A DNA stretch of 64,000 bases from an uncultured Ilumatobacter sp. (GTDB taxonomy: Bacteria > Actinomycetota > Acidimicrobiia > Acidimicrobiales > Ilumatobacteraceae), in contig CALCXK010000016.1 in the NCBI GenBank assembly GCA_937905835.1, positions 28,961 to 92,960 on the forward strand. The letters run 5' to 3'. A program made the translations under genes and the position numbers. The notes beneath the pieces were generated by a model, which saw nothing but the letters and a program-made list of their open reading frames with translations, did no database searches and was not told the origin of the DNA. Shown here in pieces: positions 50,188 to 58,766 of the stretch. Position 1 is the stretch's first letter, and the number at the start of each line of letters is the position of its first letter.

Positions 50188-50799
50188 TCAGTTGTTGTGT
50201 AGGAGACGGCGGGCAGCGAGAACGCGCTGGAGGACCCCAATCGCAACCCCCGCCGCCATTACGGTGAAGGCGACATCGGCGTTCTGGGGGAGGGCCAGCG
50301 CGAGAGTGAACAGGACGATGGTCTCGGTTCCCTCGATCAGCCCTGCCGGCATCGTGACACTCGTTTGCTCGCCGCCCGCCCGTGCGCCGCGCTTCTCGAG
50401 TAACGCACTCAACATCAGCCACGACACCGAGTTGACGTAGAACGACCCGAGGAGCACTGCGACGATCTGCCACGTTCCAGGTTGGTCGACACCGAACGCG
50501 ATCCCGAGCGGCACCGCGGTGTACCCGATCGTGTCGAACAGGAGGTCGACGTAGCCGCCAAAGTCGCCCGCTGAATCGCGCGATCGCGCGATGGCGCCGT
50601 CGAGACCGTCGAGCACGCGTCCGAGTAACCATAAGGCGACCGACAGGATGGCAGCGCCTCTCCACGCTGCAGCACCAGCGCCAACGCAACAGACGAGGCT
50701 GACGAACGACACTGCAGTTGCCGACAGAAAGCTGGGGCAGCGTGCGGCGACGGGCGCGAGCAGGCGCTCCTTTGTGGAGCGAAGTCGGAGGTCAAGCAT
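50188..50799 (-). CDS. CDP-alcohol phosphatidyltransferase
   Basis: Membrane enzyme that transfers a phosphatidyl group from CDP-diacylglycerol (or a related CDP-alcohol) to an alcohol acceptor. The full CAP motif DGAIAR-x8-G-x3-D-x3-D is present in DGAIARSRDSAGDFGGYVD followed by LLFD. About six hydrophobic spans in 203 aa. The acceptor alcohol cannot be predicted. Convergent with the gene before it. Confidence 0.87.
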   Translation of the reverse strand: MLDLRLRSTKERLLAPVAARCPSFLSATAVSFVSLVCCVGAGAAAWRGAAILSVALWLLGRVLDGLDGAIARSRDSAGDFGGYVDLLFDTIGYTAVPLGIAFGVDQPGTWQIVAVLLGSFYVNSVSWLMLSALLEKRGARAGGEQTSVTMPAGLIEGTETIVLFTLALALPQNADVAFTVMAAGVAIGVLQRVLAARRLLHNN

Positions 50800-50865
50800 G
50801 GAGGCTCTAGTGAACTGATCGTCTGGCGGTCTGGGCTGCCAACGCTCAATCAGTTTCGCAAGAGG

Positions 50866-51885
50866 CTAGACCGTCCAAGTTCCGTTCGATCGCAGCAGGG
50901 CCTGCAAGTCGGCAGGGCCATTGGCTTCGCTCGCAGCGATGACCTGGTCGTTGACCGCTGATGCGTACTCGGTGCGTTGGATATCGCGGAAGATCCCAAA
51001 CGGCGTCGGCGATGCATCGTCAGAGTTCAACCGGGCGAGCGCGAACGCAAGCGAAGGGTCGTCGCGTGTCGCGTCGTGGACGAGAATGTCCTCTGCAGCG
51101 ACGTCGGCGAGTTCGACCAGGCGAAGTTGCCCGTCTTTGCCCATCACAACACCTCGCTGACCATCGGTTCCAAACGTGATCGGTTGTCCGTGGACGAGGT
51201 TGATCATCATTTCGTCACGCGCACTCTTCTTCGTGATCTCGTCGAACTGTCCGTCGTTGAAGACGTTGCAGTTCTGATAGATCTCCACGAACGACGCACC
51301 CTTGTGGGCATGTGCTGCACGGAAGGTGTCCATCATGTGCTTGCGGTCGAGGTCGTGCGTGCGAGCCACGAAACTTGCTTCGGCCCCCAGGGCCACCGAC
51401 AGTGGGTTGAACGGCGCGTCGACCGAACCCATCGGCGTCGACTTGGCAACCTTGCCAATTTCGGATGTAGGCGAATACTGGCCTTTGGTGAGCCCGTAGA
51501 TGCGGTTGTTGAACAGCAGGATGTTCAAGTTGACGTTGCGACGGAGCGCGTGGATGAGATGATTGCCGCCAATCGAGAGGCCGTCGCCGTCGCCGGTGAT
51601 CACCCAGACGTCGAGGTCAGGTCGCGCCGTCGCGACACCCGTGGCGATCGCTGGGGCGCGGCCGTGGATCGAATGCATGCCGTAGGTGTTCATGTAATAC
51701 GGGAAGCGGCTTGAACAGCCAATGCCTGAGATGAAGACGGTGTTTTCCGGATTGACCCCGAGTTCGGGCATCAAGGTTTGGACCGCCAGCAGGATGCCGT
51801 AGTCCCCGCAACCGGGGCACCAACGCACTTCCTGGTCGCTGGTCCAATCGCTCTTGGTGGTGACTGCCACCTGTGCCGTGCTCAT
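50866..51885 (-). CDS. korB: 2-oxoacid:ferredoxin oxidoreductase, beta subunit
   Basis: Thiamine-diphosphate-binding subunit of a 2-oxoglutarate (or other 2-oxoacid):ferredoxin oxidoreductase. VRWCPGCGDYGILLAVQ with the cluster-type cysteines, FISGIGCSSRFPYYMNTYG, the TPP motif ITGDGDGLSIGGNHLIHALR and NNRIYGLTKGQYSPTS. 339 aa. The ATG overlaps the korA stop (ATGA). Mycobacterial KorAB provides a CO2-tolerant alternative TCA step; the same role is inferred. Confidence 0.92.
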   Translation of the reverse strand: MSTAQVAVTTKSDWTSDQEVRWCPGCGDYGILLAVQTLMPELGVNPENTVFISGIGCSSRFPYYMNTYGMHSIHGRAPAIATGVATARPDLDVWVITGDGDGLSIGGNHLIHALRRNVNLNILLFNNRIYGLTKGQYSPTSEIGKVAKSTPMGSVDAPFNPLSVALGAEASFVARTHDLDRKHMMDTFRAAHAHKGASFVEIYQNCNVFNDGQFDEITKKSARDEMMINLVHGQPITFGTDGQRGVVMGKDGQLRLVELADVAAEDILVHDATRDDPSLAFALARLNSDDASPTPFGIFRDIQRTEYASAVNDQVIAASEANGPADLQALLRSNGTWTV

Positions 51886-53795
51886 GACGCACCCCCGGTG
51901 CTTGCTACTGCTTCGTCGATTTCTGCTTCGATTTCTCGTGACTTGAATGGCAGGCCCTGGATCTTTGTGATTGCCTTGGCGTCGACGAGATAGGTGGCCC
52001 GCAAGAGGTTGGTGAGCTGGCCCATGTTCAGTTCGGGGACGATCACACGTTTGTACCGGCCGAGGATCTCGCCGAGGTTCGGCGGAAGCGGGCTGAGGTG
52101 GGTCAGATGTGTTGACGCGACCTTCACCCCAACTCGTCGACGTCGCTGCACCGCGGCATCGATCGCAGCCCAGGTGGAGCCCCAGCCGACGACGAGGACG
52201 TCAGCATCCGCATCACCATGCACTTGCGCGAGCGGGATGTCCTCGGCAATTTTGGCGATTTTAGCAGCGCGCAATTTGACCATGAGTTCGTGGTTTTCGG
52301 GCGTGTAGTCGATGTTGCCGGTGCCGTCTTTCTTCTCGAGGCCACCGACGCGGTGCATCAGCCCTGGCGTGCCGGGGATGGCCCAGGGTCGGGCGAGGTT
52401 TTCGTCGCGCAGATAGGGCCAGAAGACGTCGTTGCCGTCGTCGTCGACGTGGTTCATCTCGGTGGTGAAGGGTACCGAAATGTCGGGAAGCGAAGCCAAG
52501 TCGGGCAGGAGCCACGGCTCTGATCCGTTGGCGAGGTACCCGTCGCTGAGTAGTAAGACGGGGGTGCGGTACTTCAGGGCGATGCGTGCTGCTTCGATCG
52601 CGGCGTGGAAGCACTGGGCAGGGCTGTACGACGCCACGACCGGCAGTGGGGCTTCGCCGTGACGTCCATAGAGCGCGATGTTGAGGTCGGAGGCCTCGGT
52701 TTTTGTCGGCAGCCCGGTTGACGGCCCGCCACGTTGGATGTCAACGATGACCATCGGCAACTCGATGGCGAATGCCAGTGAGATCGTCTCGCTTTTCAGC
52801 GCCAACCCAGGCCCACTCGTCGTCGTGACGGCAAGGTGGCCGGCGAACGCGGCACCGAGCGCTATACCGACTGCGGCGATTTCGTCTTCGGCCTGCAGGG
52901 TCCGGACGCCGAAGTGCTTGTGCTTCGCGAGTTCGTGGAGAATGTCGCTCGCCGGTGTGATGGGGTACGACCCAAGCGTGAGCGGGAGGTTTGCTTGCTG
53001 GGCGGCAGCAATAAGCCCCCACGAGAGGGCCATGTTGCCGGTGATGCTCGTGTAGTCACCAGACGGCAGCTTGGCCGGACGGACCTCGTAGCGGTGGCCG
53101 ACCGCCTCGGTCGTTTCACCGAAGTTGAAGCCAGCCAGGAAGGCCGCTTTGTTGGCGCCAGCAACCTTCTCGTTTTTACTGAACTTCTCGTTGATCCATT
53201 CTTCGGTGGGCTCGGTCGGTCGGGTGTACATCCACGACACGAGGCCAAGTGCGAAGAAGTTCTTCGATCGTTCAGCATCACGTGGTTTGACACCGAGTGG
53301 TTCGCACACCTTCTTGGTGAGGCTTGTCATGGGGACCTTCAGCACCCGATACCCGTTGAGTGTGTCGTCGTCGAGCGGGTTGACGGCGTCACCAGCTGTG
53401 TCGACGTAGCCCGCCTTGATGAGGTTGCGCTCTCCAAATGCGTCCTCGTTGATGATGACTGTGCCGCCGGTTTCAAGGCGGTGAAGATCGGCCTTCAGAG
53501 CTGCCGGGTTCATCGCCACAAGGACGTTTGGGTCGTCGCCTGGTGTGGTGATGTCATGATCGGCGATGTTGACCTGGAATGCCGAGACGCCGTTGACCGA
53601 GCCGGCAGGTGCGCGGATCTCGGCAGGGAAATCGGGCATTGTCGACAGGTCGTTGCCGAACGATGCGCTCACGGAAGTGAAACGGTCGCCGGTTAACTGC
53701 ATTCCGTCGCCGGAGTCGCCGGCGAACCTCACGATGAGATGGTCGAGTACGCGATCTCCGTCGGCGACATCGGTTCGATCGATGGTGTCCGTCAT
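51882..53795 (-). CDS. korA: 2-oxoacid:ferredoxin oxidoreductase, fused gamma-alpha subunit
   Basis: N-terminal gamma domain (HLIVRFAGDSGDGMQLTGDR, PAEIRAPAGSVNGVSAFQV) fused to the alpha pyrimidine-binding domain (LGSYPITPASDILHELAKHK, QAEDEIAAVGIALGAAFAGH, TTTSGPGLALKSE, DIQRGGPSTGLPTKTEASD). 637 aa from ATG 53795; the longer frame upstream has no homology and crosses the 14-bp inverted repeat. Same architecture as mycobacterial KorA. Forms the operon korA-korB. Confidence 0.92.
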   Translation of the reverse strand: MTDTIDRTDVADGDRVLDHLIVRFAGDSGDGMQLTGDRFTSVSASFGNDLSTMPDFPAEIRAPAGSVNGVSAFQVNIADHDITTPGDDPNVLVAMNPAALKADLHRLETGGTVIINEDAFGERNLIKAGYVDTAGDAVNPLDDDTLNGYRVLKVPMTSLTKKVCEPLGVKPRDAERSKNFFALGLVSWMYTRPTEPTEEWINEKFSKNEKVAGANKAAFLAGFNFGETTEAVGHRYEVRPAKLPSGDYTSITGNMALSWGLIAAAQQANLPLTLGSYPITPASDILHELAKHKHFGVRTLQAEDEIAAVGIALGAAFAGHLAVTTTSGPGLALKSETISLAFAIELPMVIVDIQRGGPSTGLPTKTEASDLNIALYGRHGEAPLPVVASYSPAQCFHAAIEAARIALKYRTPVLLLSDGYLANGSEPWLLPDLASLPDISVPFTTEMNHVDDDGNDVFWPYLRDENLARPWAIPGTPGLMHRVGGLEKKDGTGNIDYTPENHELMVKLRAAKIAKIAEDIPLAQVHGDADADVLVVGWGSTWAAIDAAVQRRRRVGVKVASTHLTHLSPLPPNLGEILGRYKRVIVPELNMGQLTNLLRATYLVDAKAITKIQGLPFKSREIEAEIDEAVASTGGAS

Positions 53796-53820
53796 GTGTG
53801 TGCCCCATTGGCTATGTAAG

Positions 53821-53852
53821 CGGATCGACCATTGCCCCCAATGGTCGATCCG
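53821..53852. promoter_or_regulatory. Perfect 14-bp inverted repeat upstream of korA
   Basis: CGGATCGACCATTG-CCCC-CAATGGTCGATCCG. It lies 26 bases upstream of the korA ATG, next to TACATA on the minus strand, and about 100 bases upstream of the divergent lipoprotein gene. Candidate operator or 5' hairpin for korAB. Confidence 0.65.
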
Positions 53853-53945
53853 GTGCCCGGCACCAATGCCGGTCGTGTTTGACAGAACGATAGCCCACCA
53901 TGGCGTAGGCACTGGTGGCAGAGCCCAGGGCGGTGCCACTTGGAG

Positions 53946-53951
53946 TACTCT
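53946..53951 (+). promoter_or_regulatory. -10-like TACTCT before the small lipoprotein
   Basis: TACTCT ends seven bases before ATG 53959. Confidence 0.5.
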
Positions 53952-53958
53952 CACGGCC

Positions 53959-54120
53959 ATGAACAAGACCGTCGTAGCAGTCGGCTTTGTTTTCGCGTCG
54001 CTTGCGGCAGTCGGCTGCAGCGGAAATGGCGACTCACCGCAACCGGCTGGTGGCATTAACGGACCGGCTATCGTCGACCCGGACGCGGAAATTGGTCCGG
54101 CGAACGACTCCGATGGCTGA
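53959..54120 (+). CDS. Small 53-residue putative lipoprotein
   Basis: NKTVVAVGFVFASLAAVGCS is a short signal sequence ending in a lipobox-like AAVGC, followed by an acidic, Gly/Pro-rich tail of about 33 residues (ending EIGPANDSDG). The well-placed -10 hexamer supports expression. No homologue recognised. tdk follows 25 bases later with its own hexamer. Confidence 0.6.
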   Translation: MNKTVVAVGFVFASLAAVGCSGNGDSPQPAGGINGPAIVDPDAEIGPANDSDG

Positions 54121-54130
54121 CGGTCGCGGC

Positions 54131-54136
54131 TAGGTT
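54131..54136 (+). promoter_or_regulatory. -10-like TAGGTT before tdk
   Basis: TAGGTT ends nine bases before ATG 54146. Confidence 0.4.
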
Positions 54137-54145
54137 CGTCTGCAG

Positions 54146-54748
54146 ATGGCGACGCTTCGATTCAGCTTCGGCACAATGGGCTCAGGCAAGAGCACCGTTG
54201 CGCTGCAGATCCACCACAACCTGGCGAACCGGCAGCTGTTCGGGCTGTTGCTGACGAGCCTCGATCGCGAGGGTAAGCAGGTGACCAGTCGCCTCGGCGT
54301 CGCCGCGCCGGCGATCGAAGTGGCGCCTGACCTCGACATCTATTCACTCGCCGTCGCCAATTGGCCGATCCACTACATGGTCTGTGACGAAGCACAGTTT
54401 TACACCGATGAGCAGTGCGATCAGTTGGCCCGCGTCGTCGACGATCTTGAGATCGACGTGTACGCGTTCGGCCTTCTCACCGATTTCAGGGGCAAGCTCT
54501 TTGCGGGGTCGCAACGCATGCTCGAACTCGCCGACGAGCACAGTCCACTGCAGGTCGAGGCTCGGTGCTGGTGCGGCGCTCGGGCCACACACAACGCCCG
54601 CGTCGTCAATGGCGTTGTCGTTTACGAAGGCGACACCGTCGTCGTTGGCGACACACGAAACAACGATGCGCAGCCGCTCTTCGGTGACGCTGTTCGCTAC
54701 GAGCTGCTGTGTCGGATCCATTTCCGCCACGGCGATCTCGGCAGCTGA
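54146..54748 (+). CDS. tdk: Thymidine kinase
   Basis: Type II (TK1-like) thymidine kinase for pyrimidine salvage. P-loop GTMGSGKSTVALQI, YMVCDEAQFYTDEQCDQLAR, AFGLLTDFRGKLFAGS (lasso entry) and the zinc-binding pairs CWCGARATHNARVV and YELLCRIHF. 200 aa. Convergent with a small membrane protein gene. High confidence from motifs. Confidence 0.9.
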   Translation: MATLRFSFGTMGSGKSTVALQIHHNLANRQLFGLLLTSLDREGKQVTSRLGVAAPAIEVAPDLDIYSLAVANWPIHYMVCDEAQFYTDEQCDQLARVVDDLEIDVYAFGLLTDFRGKLFAGSQRMLELADEHSPLQVEARCWCGARATHNARVVNGVVVYEGDTVVVGDTRNNDAQPLFGDAVRYELLCRIHFRHGDLGS

Positions 54749-54791
54749 ACCGGTTCGTTCTACTGCGCCGAGATGCAGGATATGGGTGAGC

Positions 54792-55262
54792 TCACACGTG
54801 GTGCTGTTCGGCCAATCTGCAGCCCAGAGCGATGCCAGCGGCGAGCGACATGCCTCCGAGCCGGAGGAAAATTGAGTCCAGTTCGAGTTGACCAATGCGT
54901 GTGGAAATTTCGATGATCGCTGCGAATCCGATGAAGATCATCGACACAGCGATGCCCGCAATCACGCGGAGCAACGAGTTGAGCCACGCCCCTCGTTGAG
55001 CAGAGCCAGCCAGCCAAGTCGTTCCGATTGCGACTGCTGCGGCCGGAAAGAGCACCACCAGATTTGGTGGCAACATCATGAAACTCAGAACCTCGATGCG
55101 TTGACCCCACGCTGTCGCGAAGCGTGTTCCGTCGGCAGTGCGGACACGTTCGAACTGGAACAGCATGAAGCCGAACTGGCCACCGAGCAACAACCAGCCG
55201 ACGACGGTGAGTTGTTGGATCAGCGACAGGTCCGTGCGGTCGGCGGCGTCAGGTCCAGGCAC
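54792..55262 (-). CDS. Four-span membrane protein, unknown function
   Basis: Four hydrophobic segments in 156 aa (LTVVGWLLLGGQFGFMLFQF, LPPNLVVLFPAAAVAIGTTW, LLRVIAGIAVSMIFIGFAAI and LRLGGMSLAAGIALGCRLAE). GTG 55262 overlaps the end of the upstream P450 gene by 14 bases, so it is probably cotranscribed with it. No family recognised. Confidence 0.65.
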   Translation of the reverse strand: MPGPDAADRTDLSLIQQLTVVGWLLLGGQFGFMLFQFERVRTADGTRFATAWGQRIEVLSFMMLPPNLVVLFPAAAVAIGTTWLAGSAQRGAWLNSLLRVIAGIAVSMIFIGFAAIIEISTRIGQLELDSIFLRLGGMSLAAGIALGCRLAEQHHV

Positions 55263-56511
55263 AGTCGAGCCGCTTGATGCCGTTGATGAAGTTGCTCTGC
55301 AGGTAGGCGGGTTCGCCCGTGATGTGCAGTGACGGGAGGCTGCGCTGTATCTCGTCGAACATCATCGTCATCTCACGACGTGCGAGGTTCGCTCCAAGAC
55401 AGAAGTGCGCGCCACCGCCACCGAACCCGACTTGAGCAGGCTGCATTGAGCGGGCGATGTCGAAGCGGTGCGGGTCGTTGAAGACGCGCTCATCACGGTT
55501 GCCCGAGTTGTAGAACATAACGACCTTGTCGCCGGCCTTCACGGGGAAACCGTTGATCTCAGTGTCTTCGGTTGCGGTCCGACGGAAGTGAATCACCGGG
55601 GTGGACCATCGCACCATCTCCTCCATGGCAGTCTGAGTGTGCTTGTCAAAATCACCGTAGAGCAGTTCGCGTTGTTCGGGGAAGTCGGTGAGCGCCTTCA
55701 TTCCGTGGCTGATGGCGTTGCGAGTTGTCTCATTGCCAGCGACGACGAGCAGGATGAAGAACGACCCAAACTCTTGCGGCGTCAACTCTTGGCCGTCGAC
55801 GATGGCGGTCATCATTGCTGATGTGATGTCGTCTTGCGGGTTGGCACGGCGGTTCTCGCCCAGGGTCTGGGCATACGTGAACATCTCGAGCGAGTGCGTC
55901 ATCAGATCGTCGTACGAGGTGACAAAGTCAGGATCGCCGATGCCGAGGATCGTGTTGGTCCAGGCAAATATCTGGCCGTAGTCCTCCGGCGGAATACCCA
56001 TCATGTCGCAGATGATCTCGAGGGGGAGCGCCGCTGCAACATGCTCGACGAAGTCGCATGTTTTGTCAGCAAACTGCTCCTGGATGCGCTCGACGATCAG
56101 CTTCGCCTTGCTGACGACCATCGCTTCGACCTTGGCGACTTCCTTCGGTGTGAAGCCCTTTGAGACGATCGAGCGGAGGCGGTAGTGCTTCGGGTCGTCC
56201 ATGTTGATCATCGACCCGAAAAACTCGTTCATCTCCTGGGGAAGGTCACCGATGCTCGCGCCCTGGCCCGAGCAAAAGAGCTTGGCGTTGCGGCTCACAG
56301 CCCAGATGTCTGCGTGTCGTGTGAGCGCGTAGTAGCCGTCACCCGGCGGGAACGGCGAGTCTTCGATCAGGCGTTCTTCGAAGTGTTGAAGTTCTGGCGT
56401 GTCACGAAGCAGTTTGAAGGCGGCTTCGCGAAGATCGCGTGGTCCTGCCCAGAACTCAATGTCAGACAAGTCGATCTGGTCGAGGGAGATGTCGGCATCG
56501 TTGGACGGCAT
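55249..56511 (-). CDS. Cytochrome P450
   Basis: Soluble haem monooxygenase. Haem-binding FGGGGAHFCLGANLARRE, ExxR in EEMVRWSTPVIHFRRTATED, and the oxygen-activation helix LLVVAGNETTRNAISHG. 420 aa. The sequence style resembles actinobacterial CYP125/CYP142-like steroid or terpenoid hydroxylases, but the substrate cannot be assigned. ATG 56511 follows TACAGT with an eight-base spacer; the longer frame upstream is not homologous. No ferredoxin partner adjoins. Confidence 0.92.
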   Translation of the reverse strand: MPSNDADISLDQIDLSDIEFWAGPRDLREAAFKLLRDTPELQHFEERLIEDSPFPPGDGYYALTRHADIWAVSRNAKLFCSGQGASIGDLPQEMNEFFGSMINMDDPKHYRLRSIVSKGFTPKEVAKVEAMVVSKAKLIVERIQEQFADKTCDFVEHVAAALPLEIICDMMGIPPEDYGQIFAWTNTILGIGDPDFVTSYDDLMTHSLEMFTYAQTLGENRRANPQDDITSAMMTAIVDGQELTPQEFGSFFILLVVAGNETTRNAISHGMKALTDFPEQRELLYGDFDKHTQTAMEEMVRWSTPVIHFRRTATEDTEINGFPVKAGDKVVMFYNSGNRDERVFNDPHRFDIARSMQPAQVGFGGGGAHFCLGANLARREMTMMFDEIQRSLPSLHITGEPAYLQSNFINGIKRLDCAWT

Positions 56512-56519
56512 AGGTCGGT

Positions 56520-56525
56520 ACTGTA
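56520..56525 (-). promoter_or_regulatory. -10-like TACAGT before the P450 gene
   Basis: On the minus strand TACAGT ends eight bases before ATG 56511. Confidence 0.5.
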
Positions 56526-56616
56526 GATAACTGCGACCCACGATTGCAGAGTTCACCGTCTTTGATTGTGCCGACATGACCAACTGAGCCGACAGCTTGC
56601 CGTGCGTGGTGGTTGA

Positions 56617-57342
56617 ATGACGTCGATGATGAACCTCTCTGAAATCGAACGTGTCCTCGTCGTCACGGCCCACCCGGACGACGTCGACTTTGGCGCAGCA
56701 GGCACAGTCGCGAACATGACCGACGCCGGCATTGAGGTGGTGTACTGCCTCGTCACCGATGGCCAAGCTGGCGGTTTCGATCATTCGATCCCGCGGGACG
56801 AAATGGCGTCAATTCGCCGCGACGAGCAGGCCAACGCTGCAGCCGAGGTGGGGGTCTCACGGCTCGTCTTCCTCGGCCATATGGACGGCGCAGCGGTGGC
56901 TGACATGTCAATGCGCCACGACATCAGCAAGGTGATCCGTGAGGTGCGCCCGCAGGTGGTCATCACGCACAACCCAATGCGCAACCTCGACTCCACATAC
57001 GGTTCGCATCCAGACCACATCGCTACAGGCGAAGCCACGATGTGTGCTGTGTACCCGGACGCCCGCAACCCGTTCGCCTTCCCGGCGACGGAATGTGCCG
57101 AATTGGAAGACTGGGCGGTCAGTGAAGTCTGGGTGATGCTTGGAGCCGAGGCGAACGACTTCGTCGACATCACCGAGCAACTCGACCGCAAGATTCGGGC
57201 GTTGCGTTGCCACAAGAGCCAGCATCGTGATCCGGACGCGATGGAAGAACGGGTGCGGGAGTGGTGGAAGAACATCGCAGCAGAGCGAGGGAGGCCTGAA
57301 GGCACGAGTGCAGAAGCATTCAGAGTGGTCGATACGCGCTGA
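56617..57342 (+). CDS. PIG-L/LmbE-type zinc deacetylase
   Basis: Zinc-dependent N-deacetylase or amidase of the MshB/Mca superfamily. Metal motif TAHPDDVDFGAAGTVA and the second His in GSHPDHIATGEATMCAVYP. Catalytic region CLVTDGQAGG. 241 aa. Mycothiol enzymes belong here, but no mycothiol genes are nearby, so the substrate is open. Alternative starts at 56626 and 56629. Divergent from the P450. Confidence 0.87.
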   Translation: MTSMMNLSEIERVLVVTAHPDDVDFGAAGTVANMTDAGIEVVYCLVTDGQAGGFDHSIPRDEMASIRRDEQANAAAEVGVSRLVFLGHMDGAAVADMSMRHDISKVIREVRPQVVITHNPMRNLDSTYGSHPDHIATGEATMCAVYPDARNPFAFPATECAELEDWAVSEVWVMLGAEANDFVDITEQLDRKIRALRCHKSQHRDPDAMEERVREWWKNIAAERGRPEGTSAEAFRVVDTR

Positions 57343-57440
57343 TTTCTCGAGCAGTTCGGCAAGCGGGGGATTATCCCAGCAGGCCAGAAAAGCGTCGTCC
57401 GCTGACGGCGCGCTTGGTCGACGTCAGGTACAACGCGTTC

Positions 57441-57896
57441 TTAGAGGCGAAAACCGTGAGGGTGTGCGGCGTACACGAGTACGGCATCAAGGTCGCTCGG
57501 GCACAGGCTGGCCTTGAGCACGTACGGCTCGCCGGCACTGGTCAGTTCGGCGAGCGCAAAGCCCTCACAGTTGTCGCCGACGCCGGTGCCCATCGGGTTC
57601 ATCGCAGCGATCTCCAAGCCGGCTGACTCGGCCTCGGCAGCCCACAGATGGACGAGGCCTTGACGCAGCGCCGGATCTTCCAGAAGGTCCGTGCCTTCGA
57701 GCACGAGCGTCACATTGGAGATGTGCACCGGCTGGAGCGTGTCGATGTCGACGACGTCGCCGCCCAATTCGCCGTCAAGCATGACGACAACCGGGCCGCC
57801 CTCGGCTGTTGTCCCACCGATAAAGCCGTAGCGCACCACTGGGAACCCATCGTCGCCGGTCGTGGCGTAACGAACTCGATCACCGTGGTGGAACAT
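57441..57896 (-). CDS. Hypothetical protein downstream of a beta-lactamase-like gene
   Basis: 151 aa, no signal peptide or membrane span. N-terminal half is a small beta-rich segment (RVRYATTGDDGFPVVRYGFI, GGPVVVMLDGELGGDVVDID) that looks like a KOW/SH3-type barrel; the C-terminal half is mixed. The start lies two bases from the stop of the beta-lactamase-like gene, so they form an operon. No family recognised. Confidence 0.65.
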   Translation of the reverse strand: MFHHGDRVRYATTGDDGFPVVRYGFIGGTTAEGGPVVVMLDGELGGDVVDIDTLQPVHISNVTLVLEGTDLLEDPALRQGLVHLWAAEAESAGLEIAAMNPMGTGVGDNCEGFALAELTSAGEPYVLKASLCPSDLDAVLVYAAHPHGFRL

Positions 57897-57898
57897 GG

Positions 57899-58747
57899 TC
57901 AGCCCACGGGCCTTGTTACCGCGAACTCATCGAGGACGGCATCGGACAACTCTGGCCAATGTCGAAGCGCATCGCCAGACCATTGATCAAAGGGTCGGTC
58001 GGTCAACGCAACGAGCGACACATCGGCAGCTGGGTCGGTCCACATCATTGTGCCGGCACCCCCGAAGTGGCCGTAGGTGGCGGCATCGTTGAGCGTTCCG
58101 GTCCAGTGGGGTGCCTTCTCACCGCGAATCTCAAACCCCAGGCCCCAAGGGCACCGCTGATAGCGACCCACGCCAGGAACCATACCTCCGAGTAGAGGGA
58201 ACTGAACACGGACGGTTTCGTCGGCGGTGGCCGAAGCGAGGAGGCGCGGTGTGCGTGCCTCGGCAAGGAATCGCACGACGTCGTCGGCCGAGGCCCACAC
58301 CCCGTAGGCCGGGGATCCGATCAGTTCGGCGGTCATACCGAGCGGTTCGAACACGGCGAGGGCAAGATATTCGGCGAAGGGTATTTCGGCATGCGACTCG
58401 ATCCAAGCAGCAGCGAGTTCGACACCGCCGTTCGAGTACATGCGAGTGCGTTCCGGCACAGCGATCGGATCGGTGCCGGTAAAGCTGTACCCGCCTGCAT
58501 GGCTCAGGAGGTGTCGCAGCGTGCAGCCAGACTGCCCGGCGAATTGCTCGTCGATGACGGCGTCCAGGCCGACGATGCCCTCTTCGACCGCAACGAGCGC
58601 CGCCCAGGCTGTCATTGGTTTGCTCAGTGAGGCGAGTCGGAACTTCGCGTCGACGTCACCACGAGCTGAGACGACCGAACCGCCCCGCATTACGGCGCCG
58701 GCCACCGTCGGCACCGGCCAGGCAGTACAGAGGTCAAGTGCCGTCAC
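57899..58747 (-). CDS. Class C beta-lactamase-like serine hydrolase
   Basis: Serine hydrolase of the beta-lactamase/D-alanyl-D-alanine peptidase/EstB fold. Catalytic SxxK in RLASLSKPMTAWAAL, Tyr-x-Asn in RMYSNGGVELAA, and LRHLLSHAGGY. The C-terminal block YGHFGGAGTMMWTDPAADVS corresponds to the HxG/KTG strand. 282 aa from GTG 58747, no signal peptide, so probably a cytoplasmic esterase rather than an antibiotic-resistance enzyme. Confidence 0.85.
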   Translation of the reverse strand: MTALDLCTAWPVPTVAGAVMRGGSVVSARGDVDAKFRLASLSKPMTAWAALVAVEEGIVGLDAVIDEQFAGQSGCTLRHLLSHAGGYSFTGTDPIAVPERTRMYSNGGVELAAAWIESHAEIPFAEYLALAVFEPLGMTAELIGSPAYGVWASADDVVRFLAEARTPRLLASATADETVRVQFPLLGGMVPGVGRYQRCPWGLGFEIRGEKAPHWTGTLNDAATYGHFGGAGTMMWTDPAADVSLVALTDRPFDQWSGDALRHWPELSDAVLDEFAVTRPVG

Positions 58748-58766
58748 GTTGTGGCTGCCGGAGTGA

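Noticed and set aside
53796..54056. N-terminal extension of korA
   Set aside because: Crosses the divergent promoter region and the inverted repeat; KorA homology starts just after ATG 53795.
57899..58747. Antibiotic-resistance beta-lactamase
   Set aside because: No signal peptide and a general class C/esterase pattern; resistance cannot be claimed.
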